Assembly (NCBI GenBank): GCA_963675135.1
Contig: OY776133.1
Location: 39,773,494-39,837,493, forward strand
Length of the DNA stretch: 64,000 nucleotides
Origin: Galeopsis tetrahit
Taxonomy: Eukaryota; Streptophyta; Magnoliopsida; Lamiales; Lamiaceae
Reading direction: 5' to 3'
The position numbers and the translations under genes were made by a program. This document shows, in pieces, positions 1 to 10,199 of this stretch. How positions within the stretch are numbered: the first letter of the stretch is position 1; every line of letters starts with the position of its first letter. Below the pieces are notes generated by a model, which saw nothing but the letters and a program-made list of their open reading frames with translations, was not told where the DNA came from and did no database searches.

Positions 1-518
1 TTCCAAGTCAGCATATCTTCAAATATATACAGTTACATTCCAACTAATAAGTTTTCCAAACTTATTACTCCAGCACAGTAAATTACTCTTCTTCATTTTT
101 ACTGTTCTTAGTCCGACTCAGCACATTTCTCAACTTCTGTTCTGCGCTTCATCAGAATATTTCACTTATATTTATGAGCTTCATTTTTACTCTTCTTGAT
201 AGTCTTCTTACTTTGGAGTATTCTTCTTTAGTCTTCTGATCTTTCTCTATTCTACTGTTCTAAACTTTTACAACGCTGATTACAACAAAAGAGTATATAT
301 AAGTCCTATTCTATAAGCTGTCTACACAATACTTTATCAGCTTAGTTCCTAAGAGTTCATATATTACATCAGTAACTCATAAGATCAGTAAACTCAGTAT
401 TTCATGTTTCACCTAGATGAATTTCAACCACATATATCATTAACTTTAAGTTGCTTTTGGCCATCAAAACATAATCTCATCAATTTAGAATATTGTTCAT
501 AGGATTCATATCCCAACA
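1..518 (-). repeat. Truncated LTR of the large copia family (cut by window edge)
   Basis: This stretch matches the inner part and 5' end of the LTR at 1204-2533, including the shared text around 'aaactcagtatttcatgtttcacc' and the terminal 'catatcccaaca' at 507-518. On the minus strand it starts TGTTGGGATATG and is preceded by a purine-rich tract, so it is the 5' end of a 3' LTR. The rest lies left of the window. It belongs to a second copy of the copia family, not to the element at 1204-13377, whose own 3' LTR is intact. Confidence 0.85.
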
Positions 519-1203
519 ATTTCCCCATTTTTATGAAGCCAAAACTACTTAAATGTTAATAAATCAGTAGTTAAGTATGTAGTCAATCATAACAGTTCAT
601 CAAGTCAAAATTCCAGATTCATATTCATATTTAGATAATTCACATAATTACAAAATATGCAAATATGAAATAAAGAAATAAAGATAAGGTAAAGAAAATT
701 TATCTTGTAAACTTGAGTCCTTCATCTTCATTCTTCAAATTATGTATGCCACATACAACCTTGCTTTGATGTCCATCATATGTTGATGATCAGTGATGCC
801 TTCATCCTTAATGATCTTCTCAATGATTTTAGCAATCTCATTGTAATCAGGTTCTCCAGATTCCAATCTTGGAGGTTCCCAAACAGGCTCTTCAGGGCAT
901 AGAATACTAATTCCAACAACACTTGTTGTTAATAGTATATCTTCCCAAAATTCTCTTGCAATGTTGTCCATGAAATCTTGAAAATCAGCAAACTCTTCTT
1001 CTTTGTTCGAGTGAACACCAAATTTCCTCATAATGTAGTTTGCTATTTGCCATCTTTTCTTGATATCATCCCAGTATGCAATCTGATCTGGATACACAAT
1101 GAAATCAAGATATGTATCATTGCAAATTTCATTAACCTTCTTTTTCTTCTTAAGAGATGTAACTCTTCTTTCAAATTTCTTTGTAGCAGCTTCAACATCT
1201 TTT
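519..1203 (-). pseudogene. 3' internal fragment of a second copia copy with the end of its 3' open frame
   Basis: The frame at 735-1097 (120 aa, minus) is homologous to the C-terminal part of the 320-aa frame at 2813-3775; both share WQIAN, DFQDFM and KIIEKIIKDE blocks. It is a C-terminal remnant of the extra gene that this copia family carries between pol and the 3' LTR. Homology upstream continues to about 1195 and stops where the LTR at 1204 begins, so the gene is cut by that LTR. No function is known to me for this protein. Confidence 0.8.
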
Positions 1204-2533
1204 TGTTGGTCCCAAAGTTGAGTTAAGGTTGATTAAGCTAGTAAAAGTCTAACGGGGACGGGTGAATAGACTTTTAAAAATCTTTCAAAATATCAGAGTT
1301 ATATGCGGAATAGTGTTCTGAATAGTACTGTTCTTACTAGGTCAGATCAGTACTTCCAGTTACAGTTTTATACTCAACTTAGATTTAGATCTTGAATATG
1401 TATGTTAAACAAATAACAAACAGTAAGTAAATCAACACACAAGATTTATAGTGGTTCGACAAATGTCTACATCCACTCTCACAACTCCAGTCGTGATATT
1501 TTATTAACTCTTCCTTCTTGAGTTTCTTGTGGCTTAAAGTCCCAAGATTAAGACCTTGATCTTATCGATTATACCACCAGGTATATCTTCGATCTATTAG
1601 TAATTTCACAAGTAACTAGCACACTTGTTTACAACAAATCACAAACTAAAATGGTAAAGTAAAACTTCTCTAGAATGTAGCCTTTGAATCTTCCATTCAG
1701 TACGATGGCTTCTTCTCTTGATTTGATCTCCTTTAACTCTGTGAGTTCTTGAATGCTTCGTAGATTCTTAATTGCTCTTTGATTGCTCTTAGATCAGTAG
1801 TCTCAGCAGTAGAAGATCACACGGTATTTATAGACTTTAGTATGACAGTTAGCAGTTTGTGAAACTAACTCTCAACTAACTCTTAACCGTTTCTTGTAAC
1901 TTCTTTTTGTAACCGACTTTACTTCTTCTTATCTCCAAGTCAGCATATCTTCAAATATCTTCAGTTACGCCTTAAATAAGTTTTCCAAACTTATTCTTCA
2001 GTCACACCAACTCAGCACAGTAACTACTGTTCTGACTTTTACTGTTCTGAGCTAGTCAGCACAGTTCTCAACTTTTGTTTTGCGCTTCTTCATAATACTT
2101 CTCTTGTATTTCTGAGCTTCATCTTTACTCCTCTTGATAATCTTCTTATTTTGGAGTAGTCTTTTGAGTCTTCTTTAGTCTTCTGATCTGGTTCCAATCT
2201 ACTGTTCTGAACTTTTACAATACTGAATACAACATAATACAAACTTACAAACATAAAACCTATCTATACATCAACTGAACTACATACATAAGAGTATATC
2301 TAAGTCCTATACTATAAGTTGTCTATACAATACATTATCAGCTTAGTTCCTAAAAGTTCATATATCAGATCAGTAAAACACATAAGATCAGTAAACTCAG
2401 TTTTCATAACTTCTTAAGATGACTTAGTTAGGATGACTTTGAACCACATATATCATTAACTTCAAGTTGCTTTTGGCCATCAAAACTCATAATCATCAAC
2501 TAGAATATTGTTTATAGGATTCATATCCCAACA
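1204..2533 (-). repeat. 3' LTR of the large copia element (1330 bp)
   Basis: Bounded by TG at 1204 and CA at 2533 (plus-strand reading), with minus-strand terminus TGTTGGGATATG. The A/G-rich tract ending at 2534 on the minus strand is the polypurine tract that primes plus-strand DNA. The end at 1204 (tgttggtcccaaagttgag) pairs with tgttagtcccaagttgag at 12894, the equivalent end of the other LTR. It holds the only TATA-like box retained by this element pair. Confidence 0.88.
1823..1833 (-). promoter_or_regulatory. TATA box in the copia LTR
   Basis: The minus strand reads CTATAAATACC, a good plant TATA box in the middle of the 1330-bp LTR, where the R region would start about 25-30 bp downstream. 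The homologous segment is missing from the 5' LTR at 12894-13377. Confidence 0.5.
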
Positions 2534-2812
2534 ATTTCCCCCTTTTTGATAAAGCCTAAACTACTTAAATGTTAATAAATCAGTAGTTAAGTATGTAGTC
2601 AATCATAACAGTTCATCAAGTCAAATTCTAAGATTCATATTCATATAAGATCAGATAATTCACATATTACACATAATCACAGAATATAAAATACAGAAAT
2701 AAAGATAAGGTAAGAAATGTTATCTTGTGATCTTGTCCTTCATCTTCATTCTTTAGAACCAATCCTGAATGCCACATACAACCTTGTCTTGATGTCCATC
2801 ATGTGTTGATGA

Positions 2813-3775
2813 TCAGTGATGCCTTTCATCCTTAATGATCTTCTCAATGATCTTTGCTATTTCCTTGTAATCTGGTTCTCCATTCTTTAGTCTTGGAGGA
2901 TCCCAAATCGGCTCTTCTGGATACAGAATTGTAATATCAGCAGCACCAGCAGTTAACAAGATATCTTCCCAGAATTTTCTTGCTATGTTGTTCATGAAAT
3001 CTTGAAAATCATCGAACTCTGCTTCTCTGCTAGAATGAAATCCAAATTTCCTAACAATGTGATTAGCTATTTGCCATTTCATCTTCAGATCATTCCAGTA
3101 ATCAGCATTTTTTGGAAGAACTATGAAATCGACAAAATTCTTATCTTTGAAATTTCCAGACTTCTTAGCTTTCATTTTCTTTTTCAAAGCAGCAACTTTG
3201 TTCTCAAATCTCTTACTTAAAGGTTCAACATCCTTCAGTTTCTTCTTTTTCAGTTTTGCTTCAGCTTGCATCTTTTTCATCAACTCAAGTTTCTTTTGAG
3301 CTTCAACCATCTGTTCTTCACTAGGTTGATCACTTGAAACCACATGTTTCAACTTGCTCCTAGATCTTGTAACTCTATCAGTCTCTTCAGATTCCTTTTC
3401 AGCTTCATCATCACTTAAGATGACCTTTCTCTTTCTCTTTCCTGAAGAAGATTCGACAATGTTCTTCTCAGCACTGGTAATAGCAACACTTTGAATACCA
3501 GCAGTAGCATGTTGCTTTCTGAGTTTGATTTTCTGGTTCAGATTGATAATTTCTTGTTTCAGCTCATCTTGACTTACCTTGAGCTCATCTTGACTCACAA
3601 CCAACTGAGTTTGTTGTGTCTGAGTCTGCTCCATTACTCTCATTATATTTTCTTTCCCCTTTTTGGCTTCATCCTGCCATTTTTCCAAGGGTATGAGATG
3701 TTCTTCCAATTTCTTATGCAGATCAGTTGAAAGCTTCTTTTCTTGTAGTCTATGCAAATCATAGATCTTTGACAA
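2813..3775 (-). CDS. Extra 3' open frame of the large copia element, C-terminal part (320 aa)
   Basis: A 320-aa frame of unknown function just inside the 3' LTR. The N-terminal 120 residues are charged and heptad-like (QTQTQQTQLVVSQDELKVSQ), typical of a coiled coil. The middle is Lys/Glu-rich with KRKRK at about residue 113, a possible nuclear localisation signal. The last 100 residues form a compact, Trp- and Asp-rich block (residues about 225-320) that is also present at 735-1097, so this block is the conserved part. Frames at 3805-6025 read the same way and probably belonged to the same longer gene, now split by stops and frameshifts. It sits where SIRE-type elements carry env-like or other accessory genes. 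I see no signal peptide or membrane helix, so an envelope role is not supported. Confidence 0.55.
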   Translation of the reverse strand: MSKIYDLHRLQEKKLSTDLHKKLEEHLIPLEKWQDEAKKGKENIMRVMEQTQTQQTQLVVSQDELKVSQDELKQEIINLNQKIKLRKQHATAGIQSVAITSAEKNIVESSSGKRKRKVILSDDEAEKESEETDRVTRSRSKLKHVVSSDQPSEEQMVEAQKKLELMKKMQAEAKLKKKKLKDVEPLSKRFENKVAALKKKMKAKKSGNFKDKNFVDFIVLPKNADYWNDLKMKWQIANHIVRKFGFHSSREAEFDDFQDFMNNIARKFWEDILLTAGAADITILYPEEPIWDPPRLKNGEPDYKEIAKIIEKIIKDERHH

Positions 3776-3804
3776 GTGTGCTCCATCACTTGCACATAAG
3801 CACT

Positions 3805-4245
3805 CTATGCTGTCATCTTTGTAAGTTTCTCAGTAGTTTCTTGAAATTGCTTTAAAGTAGCTTCCAACTTAGCTTGCAACTCATCATTGTGTTTTTTCAA
3901 CAATTCAAAGCTTGACTTATCTTGAGCTTTCTCAGCAGGAACTGCTCTTATTCCTTCTTGAACAGCATCAAGAACAGTAACATTTGCAGCAATTATTGGT
4001 GTGCTTTCAACTTCATCAGCAACCAATACTTCTTGTTCCTCTAATACCTCAGTATTTTAAATGACTATTGTGTTCTCAAACACCTCAGTAGCATTGTCAT
4101 CAACAACTGACATATCCTCATCAATTTGCACATCCATGTTGACATGAGTATCAACATTCTCTTCAGCAGTTTCAACATTTTCCACATAGTAAGAAAATCC
4201 AGAAACTCTCTCCACCATCCTAACAACAGATTCTGGAGTTAACAA
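3805..4245 (-). pseudogene. Broken middle of the extra copia 3' gene
   Basis: Two short minus frames, 3805-4026 (73 aa, coiled-coil-like with KKHNDELQAKLEATLKQFQ) and 4057-4245 (62 aa, acidic), lie in line with the frames on either side. They look like segments of one long accessory protein separated by stop or frameshift lesions. No recognised domain. Confidence 0.45.
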
Positions 4246-4290
4246 CTTACTGAAAAAGTTAACACCAGCAACATCTTTCTGTTCTTGTTC

Positions 4291-4836
4291 CTAGTTCTTA
4301 AAAACTGCAGAACCTCCCATACCTTCCATCACCACCAATAGTTCATCCAAGTCAACTCTTCTTAGATACACCCAAGTGCCAATCCTAAGAAGTTGCTCAA
4401 ACACTGTAGAATTCTCTTCTATACCATGAAATTCCTTTAGAATGACATTCCTCAGATTCATTCTAATCTGCTCTTTTTTATCACAGATAGGATAATCCAT
4501 TAAACAAGCAGGTTTTGGTTCAATGTGTTCAGGTTCAGGGGATGAAGTTATATGAATGGGTTCAGAAGAAAGTTCAAATTCATGTTCAGTAGAGTGATCA
4601 TGAATTGGTTCAGGAGAAAAATAAGGAGTGGATTGATTTTGTTGAGGACTTGCTTGGGGAGTGGGTTGAAAAGTAGTGTTCTGGGGAGATGAATTAGGAT
4701 TGTTCTGATGAATAGGAGAGTAGTGTACTGATTCATCAGAATGAGTAGGTTGTTGATCGATTGGTTGGGCTAGGATGGGGTCAGAGTTTGAAGGAGTGGA
4801 AGAAGTGTTCTTAAGCATTCTCCTAGGTCTAGTCAA
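4291..4836 (-). pseudogene. Low-complexity Pro/Ser/Gln/His-rich segment of the extra copia 3' gene
   Basis: A 181-aa minus frame. Residues about 10-110 are rich in Ser, Pro, Gln, His and Asn with repeated SPEPIH-like units, a disordered linker. The last 60 residues (CDKKEQIRMNLRNVILKEFHG and after) look folded. This disordered-then-folded pattern is common in the accessory proteins of plant LTR elements, but I do not recognise the family. Confidence 0.45.
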
Positions 4837-4942
4837 ACCTCTACCCTTTGTTCTTTTATGGATAACAACAAGACTAACTAGAAGTACTTACCTCTTTATC
4901 CAAGATAGCCTCCTTCTCCACAACAGCTACAGACTGTTCTGA

Positions 4943-5275
4943 CTACTCTGGGGTCAAATTTGCAGTCCTATCCTTCTTGATCCTTACTCTGCTTGGATCA
5001 TGCCTCGCTTTTGATCTAATTTCAGGCTCCTCATCATCTGATCTAAACATAGATCCACCAGATTCTTGTTGTTGTTGTTGTTGTTCAAATTCCATTGATT
5101 CATTTTTGAACAAGAACTTCCCTTGATGGAATCTCTTGTGTGGACTCCAGTCAACTTTACTGCTTGCAAGAGTATGCAGTAGAATGCTCAACTTGTTTCC
5201 AAAACTAAGCATAGCTTTTATTGAAAACTCCTTGGACTCCTCATCGAATAAAACTTTGTCCTTCTCACTCAACAA
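4943..5275 (-). pseudogene. Segment of the extra copia 3' gene with a poly-Gln run
   Basis: A 110-aa minus frame with a short Gln run (about residues 69-74, coded by the ttg/gtt trinucleotide repeat near 5067-5084) followed by a basic KARHDPSRVRIKKDR stretch. It continues the frame at 5297-6025 with a small gap, so one protein was probably coded from 6025 down to 4943. Confidence 0.4.
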
Positions 5276-5296
5276 CCTTTCAAGGAAGAATCCTTG

Positions 5297-6025
5297 TCAA
5301 TCACCATCAACACGATCAATAATCGCAGCCATAACATGAATTTTCAGATTCGTAAGAGCATCTTGGCTGTGATGTTTCCCTAACAAACATTTTCCGGCAA
5401 TGTCCATTAACAATCGAAGTGGCGCTGGAAGAATAGCCTTCTTAAGATTTTGCAATGACTTTGGCTCTTCTCCAGTCCATCTACCCACACACGCTTTTTC
5501 TTGCCCTTCCATGTAACTCATAATATGAACCGGACCGTCGGGTAGGTCGAAAGCAACGACAAGAAGTTCTCTCGTCAAGGACACTATATTCCCTGAAAGC
5601 ATCGATCTTACAGCGTTGTTGTCGCCATGGAGCTGCAGGTAGAATTCCATTACCTCAGGTTCAAAAACCATCTTGGGGAAGGATTCTAGGAATTTTCTTA
5701 GGCCGCATTCTTCGCACATTGTGAGAATAGCTTGATTCTCTGTATTCTGCCTTCCGATGAAATATACAGCATTTTCCACGAATATGCCCTTCTCCTTGAT
5801 CCATTTTGTAGGATTGAAATTACCTACAACTTCGTTAGAGTGATTCACAATATCGATAATCGACATTTGAAGAAGTGTAGAATAATAGGAGGTAGAATAG
5901 GAAAAGTTTGAGAATTTTCCAAGCTCGTAAAGTTTCAGAAGTGTAAAGTGAAGAAGATGAAGTGTTCGGATCGTGGATATCAAATTCAATGCGAATCTAG
6001 GGCTCAGATTGAATTGATTTCGCAC
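5297..6025 (-). CDS. Start of the extra copia 3' gene (242 aa)
   Basis: The first and best-preserved frame after pol. The folded part spans about residues 53-242 (from MSIIDIVNHSNEVVGNF), with the block EVMEFYLQLHGDNNAVRSML and a hydrophobic-proline segment AILPAPLRLLMDIAGK. The style resembles the plant retrotransposon-associated accessory proteins found next to gag or pol in several LTR lineages, but I assign no family. Methionine at residue 53 is a likelier start than the first Met, because the first 50 residues look like read-through untranslated sequence. Function unknown. Confidence 0.45.
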   Translation of the reverse strand: MRNQFNLSPRFALNLISTIRTLHLLHFTLLKLYELGKFSNFSYSTSYYSTLLQMSIIDIVNHSNEVVGNFNPTKWIKEKGIFVENAVYFIGRQNTENQAILTMCEECGLRKFLESFPKMVFEPEVMEFYLQLHGDNNAVRSMLSGNIVSLTRELLVVAFDLPDGPVHIMSYMEGQEKACVGRWTGEEPKSLQNLKKAILPAPLRLLMDIAGKCLLGKHHSQDALTNLKIHVMAAIIDRVDGD

Positions 6026-6476
6026 GATGTGTGAAATTTAAAAAAACGTTCCAGATTCAAGAAACCCTTTCCAATTTTTGAGCCAAGCTGTTATTGATAA
6101 ATACACCATAAAAACTAGGTCAAAAATAGAGGAGTGTATTAATCTTCTCTATTAGTAATCTAATTTTGAACAAATCTTGACCTAGAATTTTTCTAAGGCA
6201 AAATATTGTTCTGATGTATATCAGCACAGTTTTTTCCAAGTACACTTCACTTCATTTTCTTGCTTTTATAATAATGAAATTTACTTATCTGGGTTCAGCT
6301 GAGTATTGTGATCAGCTGAGTACACTTTTCGAGGATCAGATTAGTAGTCGGGTCAGCACAGTAATCTTCAGATCCGTTCTCCAACTTCTCTGATTGTTAC
6401 TTTCTCGACTTTTTGAGCACTTTTTGGTATCAGCACAGTACTCTCAGATAAGTATTGTGACTCAAATCAGTTCTCT

Positions 6477-6680
6477 GTAGACAGATTGACTCTGTAATCA
6501 GACCAGTTCTGTAGACAGATTAATTTTGTAATTAGATCAGTTTTGTAGACAGATTAACTCTATAATCAGATCAGTTCTGTAGACAGATTAACTCTGTAAT
6601 CAGATCAGTTATGTAGACAGATTAATTCTGTAATCAGTTCAGTTCTGTAGACAGATTAATTTTGTAATCAGATCAGTTCC
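6477..6680. repeat. 34-bp minisatellite, six copies
   Basis: Six consecutive 34-bp units, each starting gtagacagatt and ending atcagtt plus 2 bases, fill exactly 204 bp. Units differ from each other at a few positions. It lies in the untranslated gap between the RNase H frame and the accessory frames. The same short words (cagatcagt, gtaatcag) also occur scattered through this gap, so the array grew from local sequence. Confidence 0.85.
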
Positions 6681-7051
6681 CCCTTCAGTGGAGAACTCCT
6701 CTACTGTGCCTGTTTCACCTTGGTAGAAGTGTCAGTTCATGCATAATTGGTGAAATATAGTACAGATCAGTAAAGAATAATTAAAATAAGGTCTTTGCAA
6801 GGCTTTTCTAAGGTGGCTAGTGCTCTGAGTCAACATAAAGGATATTTAAGAAATTATAGATTCCCCCTTAAATGTACATACTCAATTCCCTCAGCTTTAC
6901 CAGCTTCCTCATCGGGATTAGGCACCTTAGTAACATTTTTACCTGTTTGTGATAAATGTAGTGGTCTTGACATGGTCTATCTTTCTGGATTACCCTTTTT
7001 GGTGTACTATTCTTGGTATCAGCTCAGTACCTGAAATGTTAGTACAAATCT

Positions 7052-7411
7052 CTATATACATGCAGGATCCATGTCTATCAATCCTAAACTTATGCAAAGC
7101 TCTCTAAATCTAGTTTCAGCCAAAGGTTTTGTGAAAATGTCAGCTCTCTGAATATCAATATGGATATTTTCCATCATAATGTTTTTCTTTTCAACATGAT
7201 CCCTAATAAAATGATGCCTAACATCTACATGCTTGCATCTAGTGTGTAAAACGGGATTTTGAGTGATGGCAATTGCACTATTACTGTCACAGAATATAGG
7301 TACATTAGATTCCACAATATTGTAGTCTCTAAGTTGTTGCATTAGCCAAAGAAGCTGACTACAACAACTTCTTGCGGCCATATATTCTGCTTCAGTGGTA
7401 GATGTTGCCAC
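7052..7411 (-). pseudogene. Copia RNase H C-terminal domain
   Basis: A 119-aa minus frame with STTEAEYMA (catalytic Glu) and FCDSNSAI (catalytic Asp), then the usual HVDVRHHFIRDHVE block and a DIFTKPL end typical of Ty1/copia RNase H. It is in one frame with the RT piece at 7496-8185 but is separated by a TGA near 7494-7496, at the position after SDSDFGG where copia proteins normally have Cys. Confidence 0.85.
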
Positions 7412-7495
7412 ACTTGTTTGTTTCTTAGCAAACCATGATATGAGCTTAGAACCTAAGAATTGGCATGAACCAGAAGTTGATTTTCTATCTATCCT

Positions 7496-8185
7496 TCAAC
7501 CACCAAAGTCAGAATCGGAATAACCACTTAGGGATAAATCATCATTTGTAGAATACCACAAAACTCGATTAATGGTACCCTTTAGATATTTCAATATCCT
7601 TTTAGCAGTTTCCACATGACTTTCTTTGGGATTAGCCTGAAATCTAACACATACACTTACTGCAAATGCAATATCTGGCCTACTAGCAGTTAAATAGAGT
7701 AAAGAACCAATTAGAGCACGATAATAGGATTGGTCAGCACACTTACCTCGATCTTCTGGATCCATTATGTATGTAGGTAACATTGGTACTCCAACTGTTT
7801 TACAGGTCTTGATACCAAATTTATCTAACAGATTTCTTGTATATTTTGCTTGATTGATAAAGATACCTTCAGATGATTGTTTTACTTGAAGACCAAGAAA
7901 GTAAGTCATTTCTCCCATCATTGACATTTCAAACTTACTTTGCATGAGTTTTGAAAATCTTTCACTCATGTTTTTGTTGGGTGAACCAAAAATGATATCA
8001 TCCACATAAATTTGGACAAGTAAAATGTCTTTTCCTTCTTGTCTTCTGAACAAAGTACGATCTACTTTACCCTTAGTAAAACCATTTTCAAGTAAGAACA
8101 GTGAAAGAGTGTCATACCAGGCTCTTGGGGCTTGCTTCAGACCATATAGTGCTTTCTTCAACCTGTATACTTGGTTTCCATTCAC
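7496..8185 (-). pseudogene. Copia reverse transcriptase, second half
   Basis: A 229-aa minus frame with LYGLKQAPRAWYD and the RT active site YVDD at about residues 60-63, followed by YFLGLQVKQ, the GSLLYL block and the SGYSDSDFGG start of RNase H. It copies element RNA into DNA in virus-like particles. It continues directly from the frame ending at 8186. The junction is an in-frame TAG after QPPGF, so the polyprotein is interrupted there. Confidence 0.88.
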
Positions 8186-9868
8186 CTAAAATCCAGGAGG
8201 TTGTTCTACATAAACTTCTTCAGCAAGTATACCATTAAGAAATGCACTTTTAACATCCATTTGATACACAGTGAATTTCATATAGGCAGCATAAGCAAGG
8301 AACAATCTTTTAGCTTCTAGTCTAGCTACAGGGGCAAAAGATTCATCATAATCAATACCCTCAGCTTGAGAGTAGCCCTGTGCAACTAATCTAGCCTTAT
8401 TCCTAACTACAAGATCATTTTCATCTTTCTTATTCTTAAAAATCCACTTAGTGCCTACCACATTGTGTTCAGCAGGTCTATCCACAAGTTCCCAAACATC
8501 ATTTCTAGTAAACTGATTTAATTCATCTTGTATAGCTATAATCCAATTAATATCAGCCAAATCCTCTTTTACAGTCTTAGGCTCAATAGAAGAAAGAAAA
8601 CAGCACCAGCAAAATAGAGATTTACTAGGTTCTTCCTTAGAATCAAACAGTTGTCTTCTGGTCTTACCACCTTTACTGGACTCACCAATAATAAGATTAG
8701 TAGAGTGAGCAGATTTCCATGTTTTCCTAGTCTTAACAGGAACACTCTCATCATCTAAATCATTTATAGCATCATGCATATCAATATCATCACTATCAGC
8801 AGATTTGTCCATAGGAGAACAGTCAACCAATTGAGGCATGTCAATGGGTCTAGAAGACTTACCTTTGCCTTTTACCTTTTCTACATCATCATCTTTCTTC
8901 AGAATTTTTAGGAATGGATTGTATGCTTGTACAGATTCATATACTTCAGTCTCTTCATCATCATTGGTTTGAATTTTCAGATCATCAACTTTCTTACTGA
9001 GCTGATGCTCAGCAGAGTCATGTACAACTTCATCAAAGACAACATGGGGTGTTTCTTCCACACATAGAGTGGAGTAATTAAATACTCTAAATGCCTTGCT
9101 AGTTGAGGAGTATCCTAAAAATATCCCCTCATCTACTTTAGCATCAAAAGCATTTAATTTGCTCTTTCCATTGTTGTGAATAAAACACTTACAGCCAAAG
9201 ATATGAAAATATGAAACTCTAGTCTTTCTACCTTTCCATACCTCATATGGTGTTTTACCATGTACCTTGTTGAGAGCACTTCTGTTCTGAGTATGGCAAG
9301 CAGTGTTGATTGGCTCAGCCCAGAACTTCTGTGGTGTGTTGTATTCTGCTAGCATTGTTCTGCATGCTTCTTTGAGTGTTCTGTTTCTTCTCTTAGCTAC
9401 ACCATTTTGTTGGGGAGTTCTAGCTGCACTTGTCAAATGTTGAATTCCAGATTTAGAACAGTATTCTTTAATGTAAGAGTTTATAAATTCAGTCCCCTTG
9501 TCACTTCTTATCTTGACAATGGGTTGACCTTTTTCAACTTGTAACCTCTTTAACAGATCTGGTAGTTGAGTTTGTGTATCACTCTTTTTGTGTAAGAAGA
9601 TTACCCAAGTGAACTTTGAATAATCATCTACCACAACTAAAGTATACCTTCTACCATTCAGTATAGGGGGTTTTATAGGACCATGAAGATCCATGTGTAA
9701 GAGTTCTAAGACTCTGCAAGTAGAAAGAGTGGGAATTGACTTAAAGGAAACTTTTACATGTTTACCTTTTTGGCATGCATCACACACTTGTGACTTAAAA
9801 TAGATTTCATTGGGAATACCTTCTACGAGGTAATCTCTTGTTATCTTATTAATAATCTTAAAGTTCAT
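8186..9868 (-). pseudogene. Copia integrase and first half of reverse transcriptase
   Basis: A 560-aa minus frame. The integrase zinc-binding Cys pair (CDACQKGK) is at about residues 29-32; catalytic Asp residues are D60 (HMDLHG) and D123 (RSDKGTEF). The third catalytic position, 36 residues further, is K159 in NGVAKRRNRT where the family has Glu, so strand transfer should be abolished. The integrase C-terminus, an acidic linker and the RT start (WIFKNKKDEN, QMDVKSAFLNG) follow. The GAG-pre-integrase start (GWLWHRRLCH) lies in the same frame upstream, at about 9868-9905, just after the telomeric array. Confidence 0.88.
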
Positions 9869-9933
9869 ATGGCATAGGCGTCTGTGCCATAGCCAGCCGA
9901 TTTCTTTAGGACTCTTACTAAGAAGGCAAGCAT

Positions 9934-9980
9934 CCCTAAACCCTAAACCCTAAACCCTAAACCCTAAACCCTAAACCCTA
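9934..9980. repeat. Short interstitial telomeric array (CCCTAAA) inside copia pol
   Basis: Six perfect CCCTAAA units plus CCCTA, the plant telomere sequence. It lies between the protease segment (which runs to a stop near 9990) and the GAG-pre-integrase segment beginning right after 9933. The normal copia coding sequence between these domains is missing, so the array has replaced it. On the minus strand it reads TTTAGGG. Confidence 0.95.
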
Positions 9981-9989
9981 TATATCCAA

Positions 9990-10155
9990 ATCATTTTGTG
10001 ATTGCCATGGAATTGTCGCTAAAGATCACTTTGGGTCCTTCTTGCTCATGATAGTCAGAAAGAAGAGCCCTGGTACCAGTCATGTAGTGTGAACACCCAC
10101 TATCTATGTACCAAGTTTCTCCAACTGAACCACCTTTCTTGTACAAGTCCAGTCG
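9990..10155 (-). pseudogene. Copia aspartic protease fragment
   Basis: The minus strand codes ETWYIDSGCSHYMTG, with the DSG catalytic triad of retroelement aspartic proteases at 10096-10104, then a SDYHEQEGPKVIFSDNSM segment that stops at the edge of the telomeric array. Only the first part of the domain is left. It cleaves the gag-pol polyprotein in active relatives. Confidence 0.8.
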
Positions 10156-10199
10156 ACCCTGCAAGTAGTGATCTTAATAATTTAGGTACCATTTCTTTA

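Noticed and set aside
2813..6025. Envelope gene of a retrovirus-like element
   Set aside because: No signal peptide, transmembrane segment or Cys-rich surface domain; coiled coils and low-complexity regions dominate.
6477..6680. CRISPR-like array
   Set aside because: Units are contiguous with no unique spacers, and the DNA is plant nuclear. It is a minisatellite.
9934..9980. Chromosome-end telomere
   Set aside because: Only 47 bp, internal to a retrotransposon and with coding remnants on both sides.
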